Shown piece by piece: positions 12,228-22,040 of a stretch of 64,000 nucleotides of DNA. How positions within the stretch are numbered: the stretch's first letter is position 1; each line of letters opens with the position of its first letter. The position numbers and the translations under genes are program-made. The notes under the pieces are model-generated. The model worked only from the letters and a program-made list of their open reading frames with translations, was not told the origin of the DNA and ran no database searches. Source of the DNA: Diphasiastrum complanatum (taxonomy: Eukaryota > Streptophyta > Lycopodiopsida > Lycopodiales > Lycopodiaceae); NCBI GenBank assembly GCA_029204225.1, contig CM055092.1, forward strand, positions 65,254,797-65,318,796, read 5' to 3'.

Positions 12228-12622
12228 GAGGTCGAAATGGACCTCAGAATAAAAGATGGTATATAGCCTTTAACAGATCTAAATATTCCGAGGTCTGTTC
12301 CGACCTCCACTGATTCTCACCTATTGTCAACAGGTTCATAAAAAATGTAGAGGTTTGTTTTTAAAATGTGTACATGTATTTTCATAAATCCTAATGTAAA
12401 ATAAAATTGAATTTATTCCTACATTACAAAACTTGCATCTACAACAAAAGATAGGAGATAAACATTTATGAGCAGAGGTATATAATCTACATTTATGAGC
12501 AGGTAATAATCTAGCATATATTCTATTTATGAATTGTAAAAAATGCATGAGCAGAGGTCGCAATGGACCTCGGAATAACAGATGGTATATTGTCTTCAAA
12601 CTTAGACAGATATTCCGAGGTT
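12228..12622. repeat. two further copies of the GAGGTCG hairpin
   Basis: 12228-12308 has both arms, with the pairing kept around a loop of about 40 bases. At 12554-12622 the right arm is shortened (ATTCCGAGG then TTCACTG). Same family as 9778-10172 and 41439-41823. Confidence 0.7.
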
Positions 12623-12639
12623 CACTGATTCCCACCCCA

Positions 12640-13924
12640 GTTGATAGATGTACCCATTATCGACAAATTCATCAATATAAGTACAGATTTTTTCTAGGAT
12701 GTGCAGATATGTTTTCATAAATTCTAATGAAAATAAAATTGAATATAGTTCTATACTACCAAATTGGGTCTACAACAAAAAATAGGAGACAAATTGCTAC
12801 AATATTGTACAAGTACCTAGAACTGCTACTAGTTGTGTTAGTCAGCTGCTTGGATGATGTTAGAGCCCAAAAATCGGCATAAAAAACTCAAGATCATGAT
12901 GGCATGCTTTTGGTGGCAAATCTCAATGTAAATGAATGATGTTCAAAACTTGTTTTGATGTAATATATGGAGCATGTTGCATTCCACAACGTACGGAACA
13001 AAATGCCACAGACACCCAAAAATGTTAGGAATGGGCTTAAATGTAAATGCCCATAGAGATATTCAAGTTTGGAGCAAGTTTAGATCGATTTGGTCAATCG
13101 ACTACATATGATAAGAGAATGAACTTTAAAATTTTACTTCTAGACCACATCTAATTTCCTTCTTGAGTATGAAATGAATGTATACAGGAAGGCCCCCACA
13201 CAAGGGTCTTCCTTTTCTTTAAGCCTAGCCTCAAGGGCATCAAAACCAACCAAACCTAGAGCACATAAATCTTCAGGCTAGGTAACGTTCAAAATTTATC
13301 CAAAGTCATGAAAATCTACTCAGATTTAGATTATATGTTCTACAGGCATCTTTAGAGGCAGAATATGCACCTTGATTTCTCTCTCCATCATTTCAAAACG
13401 TTGTTATTATATAATTCTCTCTTCAAAGACTAGCATTATCTCTCCAAAACAAAGATTCTCTTTCCTTGGTCCCTAAGAGTCCCCTCCTTGGGCCTTCCAC
13501 CTGCTCGGGGCGGAGTGCCCTCCTAGGATGGGAGAGCATTCCCCCAACTAAAAGTTATCTAGTTATTTTGATTTTCTAGTATGTAAGCCATGGGAGTCAT
13601 AAACCTTGGCCACAGGCTGGTTGCAAACTGAAAGGAGTCTTGAGTCCTTGACAATACATAGCACAAATCTGAATAGTCAAAAAGTTAAATTAGTTCGTAT
13701 TCAAAACTTACATGACTTTGTCATGACATGCTGCATGACAAAGTGTACTGTCATGAAAGACTGTCATGACCCGTCTCTTAACGCTAAATGGCATGGCGAG
13801 AGAACAAGAATGGAAACCCAATACTGCAATATGTCTCACTGATTTCTACTTACTTCGATGCCATCTTTCATAACATATTGTGATATTTCTTAGATTATAT
13901 TGAGTATTGATTAATAATAATCAG
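12640..13924. repeat. copy of the desaturase upstream region (before copy II)
   Basis: From about 12780 to 13870 this matches 41990-43085, the DNA upstream of the intact desaturase. Its later half also matches 38200-38880 and 60160-60850. No open frame with family resemblance. Near 13905-13920 upstream sequence (GAGTATTGATTAATA) joins intron 9 of the desaturase directly, so a deletion has removed the promoter and exons 1-9 of copy II. Confidence 0.85.
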
Positions 13925-14243
13925 AATACACATGTTTCTTAGTCCAATTAGAATATGCTTAGTGAATTACATTGGTGGAATTTGTTGTCAAGAGGACTAC
14001 TTGTGTGTTCATCTTTCTATATAAGAAATACTACCTGTTTGGTGCAGTTGGTGTGTGGATGGACACTAGCAATATTATTTGAGATTAGTCATGTGGTGGA
14101 ATCTGCAACTTTCTTGACGGTTGATCTAAATAAAGGAGTTCCAACTGTGCCTTATGGTTGGGCAGCAATGCAGGTTGTATAGAAAAACATTCACTCTTTA
14201 ATACAATCAAATGCTTGATGCAAGATCCATGTTTTGATTATAA
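13925..14243 (+). pseudogene. front-end desaturase, pseudogene copy II, 5' piece (exon 10)
   Basis: Holds the end of intron 9 and exon 10 at 14048-14173 (LVCGWTLAILFEISHVVES...YGWAAMQ), with acceptor and donor intact. Intron 10 is cut at 14243, where copia element A begins. The flanking bases TATAA (14239-14243) are the left target-site duplicate; the matching duplicate and the rest of this gene copy lie inverted at 28319-31691. Exons 1-9 are missing by deletion, so this copy was dead before or regardless of the transposon. Confidence 0.9.
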
Positions 14244-14898
14244 TGTGAAAAATACAGATCCTAAGTGGATCTAAACTCCGAGATCATTGGCTTGAATGCT
14301 TGCACTCCAAACTACATAAGCTAGGAATTGGCAACACATTCTATGCTACCTAGAATGCAAAGAACTTGATCAAAAAACATTTATCACAAATGGAAACTTC
14401 CATAAACATCAAGTGCGGCCCAAAATAGCATTATACAGTCCATAATACATCAGCCTACCACTTTTGGAAAGCACCTAAGATCATACACAATAGCTTGAAG
14501 ACAATACACACAACAATGCTCTCAATGGAGGAAGAAACAATGACAATGATCTATTGATCTCAATGAAGCATACAAAAGGTTTCTCCAACCTGTTCTCCAC
14601 GACTTCCCTACTATTTATGGATGAGGAAGATGACTCTCTCTCCTCTCTCTAGAAGGTACTTGACCCTAGATATTCCCTATATAGGAAAAATAGCTAAAAA
14701 TGGCTTATATGACCAAAATACATCAAAATGGTCTCATTTTGAAGGGTATGAAGTTTGACACTTCATCATACTGAAAAAATACAGTAAATAAAAACATTGT
14801 GGCCTGGTTCACACGTGTGAAACTCCAGAACCAAAACTATTTACAATTTTAGCCAATTTAGGCCTCAAACTAGCTAGGAAATGTTGACAATTTTCACA
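14244..14898 (-). repeat. 3' LTR of copia element A (655 bp)
   Basis: Ends TGTGAAAA...TTTTCACA, the same length as the LTRs at 20214-20868, 25966-26620 and 31692-32346. It differs from the displaced 5' LTR of the same element (31692-32346) at about three positions by eye. Confidence 0.95.
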
Positions 14899-17800
14899 CT
14901 CCCTCTTCAACATTGGATGCTAGTTTCAACATAGTCTTTGAGCACATTCCAAGATTAGATCTATGCATTAAATATAGGTCCTTTCCCACACACTCCTTTG
15001 AAGAGACATGTTGAAGCTCCACCTCTTTGGCAATGACTTGATCTCTCACAAAATGGTGAGCAATCTCAATGTGCTTGCTCCTTGCATGAAAAACAGGATT
15101 GCTTGCCAAGCTTTGGGCTGAAAGGTTATCACAAAGTATGATTGGAGTCTTCTCTGGTTCCAGCAAGTGAAGATCCAATAACATCCTCTTGATCCAAAGA
15201 ATCTCCTTGGTGCATGTTGTTAATGCCTTGTACTCGGCTTCGGTGGAAGATAGAGAGATAGTTGGTTGCTTCTTTGATAGCCATGAGACCACTCCATCTC
15301 CAAGATAGATTGCAAAGGCACTTGTTGACTTCCTATCCATTTGATCACCTGCAAAATCTGAATCTGAAAATCCACAAAGGTTAGGTGTAGTACCTCCATA
15401 CAAGATGCCAAAATCTCTAGATCCCGAGATGTATCTAAGTACTCTCTTTCCTAGCTTCCAATGAGCCTCACTAGGATCTTGCATAAATTGACTTAGTTTA
15501 CCAACCACAAAGCTTAGATCAGGTCTTGTGATGGTTAACCATATAAGAGATCCTATTAGCTTTCTATAGAGAGTAATGTCCTTGAAGGATCTTTCATTAC
15601 TTCTTGTAGTTAGCTTTACATTTGATTCCATAGGAGTAGAAACAACTTTACAATCTTCCATATGAAACCTTTTTAGAATAGAGTTAACATACTTTTCTTG
15701 ACATATGAATGTAGATTTAGAAGTTCTAATAATCTCTATTCCTAAGATATAATGAAGTTTACCAAGATCTTGAATTTCAAACTCTCTTTTGAGTGCCATC
15801 TTGATTTCATCTATATCTAGATTGTTACCACCACTTAAGATAATGTCATCAACATAGATCAAAAGTAAAGTGATATCATTTTCATTCAATCTAAAGTAGA
15901 GAGAATGATCATACTCACTCATAACAAAGTTTTGAGAAAGTAAGAAGGAATTGAGCTTAGCATACCAACTCCTTGGTGCTTGCTTTAGCCCATACAAACT
16001 CTTTTGGAGATAGCACACATGATTAGGCTCATCATGTGAAACATAGCCCTCGGGTTGCTCCATGTAAATATCTTCTTCAAGATCACCATTCAAGAAGGCA
16101 TTAGTAACATCCATTTGCCACATATCCCAATCATAAAGAGTTGCAAGAGAGATTAGGATTCGAATAGTTACCATCTTTGCCACGGGTGCAAAGGTCTCAT
16201 CATAGTCAATACCATATTCTTGAGCATACCCCTTTGCCACCAACCTTGCCTTGTACTTGTTGATTGATCCATCTTGATTTGTCTTGATCTTGAAGATCCA
16301 CTTACAACCAATTGCCTTCTTGTCCTTTGGAAGCTTTACCAACCTCCATGTGTTGCTTTTGATGAGTGCTTGATGCTCATGATCCATGGCTTGGATCCAT
16401 TCCTTCTTTTGAATTGCTTCACCTACACAAGTTGGTTCATCAAAAGAGGTAAGAAGAGCAAAGTTAGAGTTGTCCACCACTTGCTTTCCTTTTTCATCAT
16501 AGGTTAGCCTTGATGGCTTAGCCCTTTGCCTTTGAGTCTTCCTTGAAGTTTGCTTTGGAGTGGCATCTCCATCTTCATCCAAGACATCTTGCACATCATG
16601 ATGATTAGTAGGCACATCAACATCAACATCAACAACATTGGAAACATTCTCTTCATGAAAGATGACATCCCTACTTATGACAACTTTCTTTGTAGAAGGA
16701 ATGTACACTTTGTAAGCCTTGCTTACTTCACTATAGCCAACAAACACACCCTTCTTTGATGAAGGATCTTCTTTAGTTCTATCATCAAGTGTGATATTGA
16801 CAAAACATGTACATCCAAAGATCCTACAATGCTTGACACTCGGCCTTCTACCATAAAGAACCTCATGAGGAGTTTTACCATCCAAGGAAGCACTTGTCCA
16901 TCTATTACATAGATAGTTAGCACATGCTAAAGCTTCCCCCCAAAAAGACTTAGCAAGATTAGCATGTAGTCTCATTGCCTTGGCACATTCACAAAGGGTT
17001 CTATTCTTCCTCTCGGCCACTCCATTCTGTTGTGGAGTCCTAGGACTAGACATCTCCCTCTTAATCCCATGTGCTATACAAAAGTCTTTGAACCTATTTG
17101 AGGTGTATTCCCCTCCATTATCAGATCTTAAGCATTTGATCTTTGTATTGAATTGGTTTTCCATTTCATTCTTGAACTTGACAAATGCAGCAAACACTTC
17201 ATCCTTACTTTTAAGAAGATAGATCCAAGTATACCTACTAAAGTCATCAATGAAAGTTGCATACATCTTTGCCCCACCATTGCTAGTTGTACTAGAAGAA
17301 TGAATATCAGAATGCACAAGTTGAAAAGCTTCTTTAGATCTAGAAGTAGATCTAGAATAAGCAAGTCTATGAGATTTGGACAAGGCACAATGTTCACAAA
17401 CACTATTGTTTGCAACAAGACTTTTAGGGAGACCAAGAACAAGCTCTTTCTTTGCCATTACCTCCAAAGATTTGAAGTTGGGATGGCCCAACCTCTTGTG
17501 CCAAACTTCTTGGTTTGTCAATTGCTCCCTAGCCATACATCCTTCATGATTAGAGATCACACATGCATCAAGCTTGAAAAGTTTACCATGCCTCCTACCT
17601 TGAGCAATCAAGGATCCACATTTACTTATCAAACATGCATCTCCAATGAACTCCACATCAAGTCCTTTGTCAATCATTTGACTTACACTAAGCAAATTCT
17701 TAGTGATTGAAGGAATGTACAAAACATTTTCAAGATTTGCTTTCCTATTTGTTGAAAGGGAAATAGGAATAGTGCCTATGCCTTTGATGTCACATTGACC

Positions 17801-18823
17801 ATCATTTGCAGTGTAGATGATGTTACCTTCTCCCTCATAAGACAATAAGGATGTAAAGTATTCCTTATGTCTTGTCATGTGAGATGAGGCTCCACTATCA
17901 ATCCACCAAGGATCATTATCATCTATGTTGGCTAACAAACTTGAAGTCATAACAAGTGATTCACATGTGTTATGTTCTTCCTCATCTATTGTAAGATTTC
18001 CTTGCCTCTCTCCTTGCTCTCTTTTCTTCTTATAACATTCATTTGCAAAATGACCTTTTATCCCACAATAAAAGCACTTGAACTTTGACTTATTGTTCTT
18101 AGTAGAAGAGGAAGAGGAAGAGTGATCATCATGATCAAAGTTACCACCTTTGGACCATTTCCCTTTGCCTTTACCTTTGCCCTTGAATTTGCCTTTTGTG
18201 AAGAAAGCCTCTTCACCTCCACCTTGCAAGGATGCACCATCAAGCTTTGATTGCAACCTATGTTCTTCAGCCAATAAGATTTCTTGCAAGTCAACCACAC
18301 TTGGCAAGACTCTTTGAATGGCAAAACTTTGCACAAGGTTAGCATGTTCATTTAGCAAACCATTCAACATAACTTGGACTATTTCACCATCTTTTATGTT
18401 CTCATCAATGCATGCTAAATCATCACTTAGGGACTTAACTCTCAAGATAAATGCATGAGCACTTTCACCCTCTCTTTGCCTACTAGAAAATATTTGTCTC
18501 CTTAGGGTCAATACCCTAGATGTGGACTTTGATTCAAAGAGCTTCTTTAAGGCATTCCATGCCTCACTTGCACTTTGACACTTTCCAACTTCCTTGAGAA
18601 GTTCATTTGTAACATTCATTTTAATGATATGAAGAGCCCTTTTGGCCTTCTTATCAAACCTTTGTTGCTCTTGAAGTGTGAGAGGTCTCTCTTCAATTTC
18701 TGCAACTATGTCCATGAGTTCATTCAACTCAAGTAAGGACTCCATCCTCACTTTCCAAGTAGAGTAGTTTGATGAACTCAACCTTTCACTAGACTCTAGC
18801 ATGATCCCACCATTGGAAGCCAT
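14894..18823 (-). CDS. copia gag-pol polyprotein, element A (1309 aa, intact)
   Basis: One uninterrupted polyprotein that would package, cut, integrate and copy the element. Domains by approximate residue: UBN2-type gag 15-200; a Lys/Gly-rich linker; CCHC zinc knuckle C250-x2-C253-x4-H258-x4-C263; aspartic protease DSGA at 309-312; pre-integrase HHCC with H442/H447 and C476/C479; integrase DDE at D506, D568 and E604; a chromodomain-free linker; reverse transcriptase with QMDVTNAFLNG near 905 and catalytic YVDD at 990-993; RNase H with SDSDFAGD near 1153, TEAEYKAL near 1194 and CDN near 1231. The stop overlaps the first bases of the LTR. The usual copia tail after HVSSK is short. It differs from element B's protein at one residue seen (Cys138 here, Tyr138 in B). 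All catalytic residues are present. Confidence 0.97.
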   Translation of the reverse strand: MASNGGIMLESSERLSSSNYSTWKVRMESLLELNELMDIVAEIEERPLTLQEQQRFDKKAKRALHIIKMNVTNELLKEVGKCQSASEAWNALKKLFESKSTSRVLTLRRQIFSSRQREGESAHAFILRVKSLSDDLACIDENIKDGEIVQVMLNGLLNEHANLVQSFAIQRVLPSVVDLQEILLAEEHRLQSKLDGASLQGGGEEAFFTKGKFKGKGKGKGKWSKGGNFDHDDHSSSSSSTKNNKSKFKCFYCGIKGHFANECYKKKREQGERQGNLTIDEEEHNTCESLVMTSSLLANIDDNDPWWIDSGASSHMTRHKEYFTSLLSYEGEGNIIYTANDGQCDIKGIGTIPISLSTNRKANLENVLYIPSITKNLLSVSQMIDKGLDVEFIGDACLISKCGSLIAQGRRHGKLFKLDACVISNHEGCMAREQLTNQEVWHKRLGHPNFKSLEVMAKKELVLGLPKSLVANNSVCEHCALSKSHRLAYSRSTSRSKEAFQLVHSDIHSSSTTSNGGAKMYATFIDDFSRYTWIYLLKSKDEVFAAFVKFKNEMENQFNTKIKCLRSDNGGEYTSNRFKDFCIAHGIKREMSSPRTPQQNGVAERKNRTLCECAKAMRLHANLAKSFWGEALACANYLCNRWTSASLDGKTPHEVLYGRRPSVKHCRIFGCTCFVNITLDDRTKEDPSSKKGVFVGYSEVSKAYKVYIPSTKKVVISRDVIFHEENVSNVVDVDVDVPTNHHDVQDVLDEDGDATPKQTSRKTQRQRAKPSRLTYDEKGKQVVDNSNFALLTSFDEPTCVGEAIQKKEWIQAMDHEHQALIKSNTWRLVKLPKDKKAIGCKWIFKIKTNQDGSINKYKARLVAKGYAQEYGIDYDETFAPVAKMVTIRILISLATLYDWDMWQMDVTNAFLNGDLEEDIYMEQPEGYVSHDEPNHVCYLQKSLYGLKQAPRSWYAKLNSFLLSQNFVMSEYDHSLYFRLNENDITLLLIYVDDIILSGGNNLDIDEIKMALKREFEIQDLGKLHYILGIEIIRTSKSTFICQEKYVNSILKRFHMEDCKVVSTPMESNVKLTTRSNERSFKDITLYRKLIGSLIWLTITRPDLSFVVGKLSQFMQDPSEAHWKLGKRVLRYISGSRDFGILYGGTTPNLCGFSDSDFAGDQMDRKSTSAFAIYLGDGVVSWLSKKQPTISLSSTEAEYKALTTCTKEILWIKRMLLDLHLLEPEKTPIILCDNLSAQSLASNPVFHARSKHIEIAHHFVRDQVIAKEVELQHVSSKECVGKDLYLMHRSNLGMCSKTMLKLASNVEEGV

Positions 18824-19614
18824 GATTCTAATGTTTCTTCAACTTTTAGGTTCTGTCCTAAAGCACTTAGCACTCACTTTTCTCTCAACAAATGATAGAT
18901 AAAGAGATCTATGAAGATTTAGGACCCTAAAACACTTCTATCTTGAACCTAGATGGTTTCCAAGCATAGAAAGGAAGATTGAAACACATGCAACACTTTG
19001 CACACACTAAGAATGGATTACAAAATCAAACCAACCTGAACACACTCTTGCTTAAGCTCTCAAACTTTCCAGCAAGTGACCAAATCAAGTTATGGTGTGA
19101 AGAGTTACTTGCATTCTTAGAAAATACCCAAAACTAGGATGCCAAGATTACCTAGTAATGAACAAACTTGATCAACATATGATCAACACACTAAGATATT
19201 GATTCAACCTGTAAAACCACATGTAAACCACACTTCTAAAAGTTTATAAACTCCAGCAAGTGATAAATACAAGATTTAGAGGTGAATGAATGAGCACACT
19301 TAGTGAATCACAAGACTAGCTTCACTATCTTGTCAAATCTTGGTGTTTAGATGTAGATCTAAGATCACTTCACATGAGAATGTTCCTCAACCTGTTAAGA
19401 ACCTGAAAACACACTTGCATAATGGTTAACACCTTCCAGCAAATGCTCCAATCAAATTACATAAGGAGAGTTACTTACATGCTCAACAAAGTACACCAAA
19501 AATTATGCCAAAATTGATGACAATCTTTACAATATGCTCTTCACAATGGAGCTTACAATATGTTCACCCAAAAAAGGGGATCTTTCATCCAAATGGGAGC
19601 TTTGCTCAGCCTTT

Positions 19615-19790
19615 GCTCTTCGTTTGTTTTGTAATCTCTCGTTTGCTCTCGTTTTTTTCATTTCTTTTCGTAGTTTTAGTTTTGCGTCCCCTTGCGGTTT
19701 GTGATCCTAAGGGTGTGTTTAGATTCGCGAATCATTCGTGCTTCGAGTCAAAGACACGTTGACCATCGCGAATCGTTCTCGTTCGACCTT
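19615..19790. other. short unassigned stretch at the left inversion breakpoint
   Basis: No open frame or repeat match recognised. It adjoins the point where element A's leader breaks off, and would have adjoined 32722 before the inversion. Confidence 0.4.
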
Positions 19791-20208
19791 TGTGTCTTGT
19801 TTGTGCTGTGACAAAGTTGCAGGAGTTCACCATTTTTGACACCAAGATACATATTAAAGTCACCAGCAAGAATAGAAAGAAGGGAGTTATGAGAACTATC
19901 ACTCCAGAGGTCACCACAAGAGTGGGGAAAATATTGAATATGTAAAAGGAAAACCCACATTTGGAGGTAGTACTAACATTAACATGACCACCAAGGAGAG
20001 AGAAATGTGAGGCGAGTTTCTAGTCTTTGAAAACAAGACTCACCAAACCTCCCGGGTATTGGCAATAGGAGTGTAGAGGTAATTAAAGTTTCGAGGAAAA
20101 GATTTAGTAAGTACGTCAAGGAGAAAACCACTTAGTTTTGTTTATTGAAGACAAACCACAAGGTTAGAATGCTGAAGAGACAGAAGATAGTTAAAGAGAA
20201 AAGAGTGA
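19790..20208 (-). pseudogene. LINE endonuclease fragment, distal part
   Basis: Read on the minus strand this gives, with frameshifts, NYLYTPIANTREVW and then ILAGDFNMYLGVKNGE. These resemble the (N)VYAPN...W and GDFN strands of the apurinic endonuclease domain of non-LTR retrotransposons. It continues from 26665-26626 on the other side of element B, where WNIRGIN and VVCLQ-TKL-like motifs appear. The codon that should be Glu in the QETKL motif is a stop (TAA), so it is inactive. No reverse transcriptase part is present; 5' and 3' ends are uncertain. Confidence 0.6.
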
Positions 20209-20213
20209 CAGAT

Positions 20214-20868
20214 TGTGAAAATTGTCAACATTTCCTAGCTAGTTTGAGGCCTAAATTGGCTAAAATTGTAAATAGTTTTGGTTCTGGAGTTTTGCACGTG
20301 TGAACCAGGCCACAATGTTTTTATTTACTGTATTTTTTCAGTATGATGAAGTGTCAAACTTCATACCCTTCAAAATGAGACCATTTTGATGTATTTTGGT
20401 CATATAAGCCATTTTTAGCTATTTTTCCTATATAGGGAATATCTAGGGTCAAGTACCTTCTAGAGAGAGGAGAGAGAGTCATCTTCCTCATCCATAAATA
20501 GTAGGGAAGTCGTGGAGAACAGTTTGGAGAAACCTTTTGTATGCTTCATTGAGATCAATAGATCATTGTCATTGTTTCTTCCTCCATTGAGAGCATTGTT
20601 GTGTGTATTGTCTTCAAGCTATTGTGTATGATCTTAGGTGCTTTCCAAAAGTGGTAGGCTGATGTATTATGGACTGTATAATGCTATTTTGGGCCGCACT
20701 TGATGTTTATGGAAGTTTCCATTTGTGATAAATGCTTTTTGATCAAGTTCTTTGCATTCTAGGTAGCATAGAATGTGTTGCCAATTCCTAGCTTATGTAG
20801 TTTGGAGTGCAAGCATTCAAGCCAATGATCTTGGAGTTTAGATCCACTTAGGATCTGTATTTTTCACA
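20214..20868 (+). repeat. 5' LTR of element B
   Basis: 655 bp, TGTGAAAATTG...TTTTTCACA. It should hold the element's promoter and polyadenylation signals. A TATATAGG motif lies near 20432. Confidence 0.96.
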
Positions 20869-20880
20869 TGGTATCAGAGC
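20869..20880 (+). other. primer binding site of element B (initiator tRNA-Met type)
   Basis: TGGTATCAGAGC directly follows the 5' LTR. It is the usual plant copia primer site, complementary to the 3' end of initiator tRNA-Met. Confidence 0.95.
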
Positions 20881-22040
20881 TGGTTGGCTTCTATTTACAG
20901 TAAGTATTCCATTTTTGGTGATATTTGGATGTTTGATCAAGTTCTAGCATGATTTTGCATTGCTTTGTTGATCAAATCTTACTAACCTTTGTTTTGTGAG
21001 TTGAACTTGTGGATCAAAAGCATATTTCAGGTCTATTGAAGATCAGAGGCTGAAAAGAAACTATTTTGGATCAGATCATAACACCTAATCATTTGTGATT
21101 GTGAGGCTTGTGCATATTCAATACTAACAATGTTCTTTTCAATCCTATTGTTGACAATCTCCATTCTTGGATGAACACTCTCCTTAAGTGGATGAAACTT
21201 CTCCTTAAGTGGATGACAAATGCTCTTTTGAGTGAGTTGTAATTCTCCTAAAGACTGAGCAAAGCTCCCATTTGGATGAAAGATCCCCTTTTTTGGGTGA
21301 ACATATTGTAAGCTCCATTGTGAAGAGCATATTGTAAAGATTGTCATCAATTTTGGCATAAATTTTGGTGTACTTTGTTGAGCATGTAAGTAACTCTCCT
21401 TATGTAATTTGATTGGAGCATTTGCTGGAAGGTGTTAACCATTATGCAAGTGTGTTTTCAGGTTCTTAACAGGTTGAGGAACATTCTCATGTGAAGTGAT
21501 CTTAGATCTACATCTAAACACCAAGATTTGACAAGATAGTGAAGCTAGTCTTGTGATTCACTAAGTGTGCTCATTCATTCACCTCTAAATCTTGTATTTA
21601 TCACTTGCTGGAGTTTATAAACTTTTAGAAGTGTGGTTTACATGTGGTTTTACAGGTTGAATCAATATCTTAGTGTGTTGATCATATGTTGATCAAGTTT
21701 GTTCATTACTAGGTAATCTTGGCATCCTAGTTTTGGGTATTTTCTAAGAATGCAAGTAACTCTTCACACCATAACTTGATTTGGTCACTTGCTGGAAAGT
21801 TTGAGAGCTTAAGCAAGAGTGTGTTCAGGTTGGTTTGATTTTGTAATCCATTCTTAGTGTGTGCAAAGTGTTGCATGTGTTTCAATCTTCCTTTCTATGC
21901 TTGGAAACCATCTAGGTTCAAGATAGAAGTGTTTTAGGGTCCTAAATCTTCATAGATCTCTTTATCTATCATTTGTTGAGAGAAAAGTGAGTGCTAAGTG
22001 CTTTAGGACAGAACCTAAAAGTTGAAGAAACATTAGAATC

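Larger units (their letters stand above)
14244..19614 (-). mobile_element. Ty1/copia element A, main part (5' end displaced)
   Basis: Minus-strand copia element: 3' LTR at 14244-14898, intact gag-pol ORF at 14894-18823, then part of the 5' leader up to about 19609-19614. The leader stops abruptly inside sequence that continues in element B (around 21250). The missing remainder, leader plus primer site plus 5' LTR, is the fragment at 31692-32721, inverted. Both pieces carry the LTR variant with CACACGTGTG, while both LTRs of element B have TTGCACGTG. The two outer flanks are TATAA and its reverse complement. Together they make one insertion split by an inversion. Confidence 0.92.

Noticed and set aside
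17153-17710. 185-aa frame antisense to element A, with an identical one at 23154-23711 antisense to B
   Set aside because: Shadow of the copia gag-pol ORF; exists in both elements only because they are near-identical, and has no motif.
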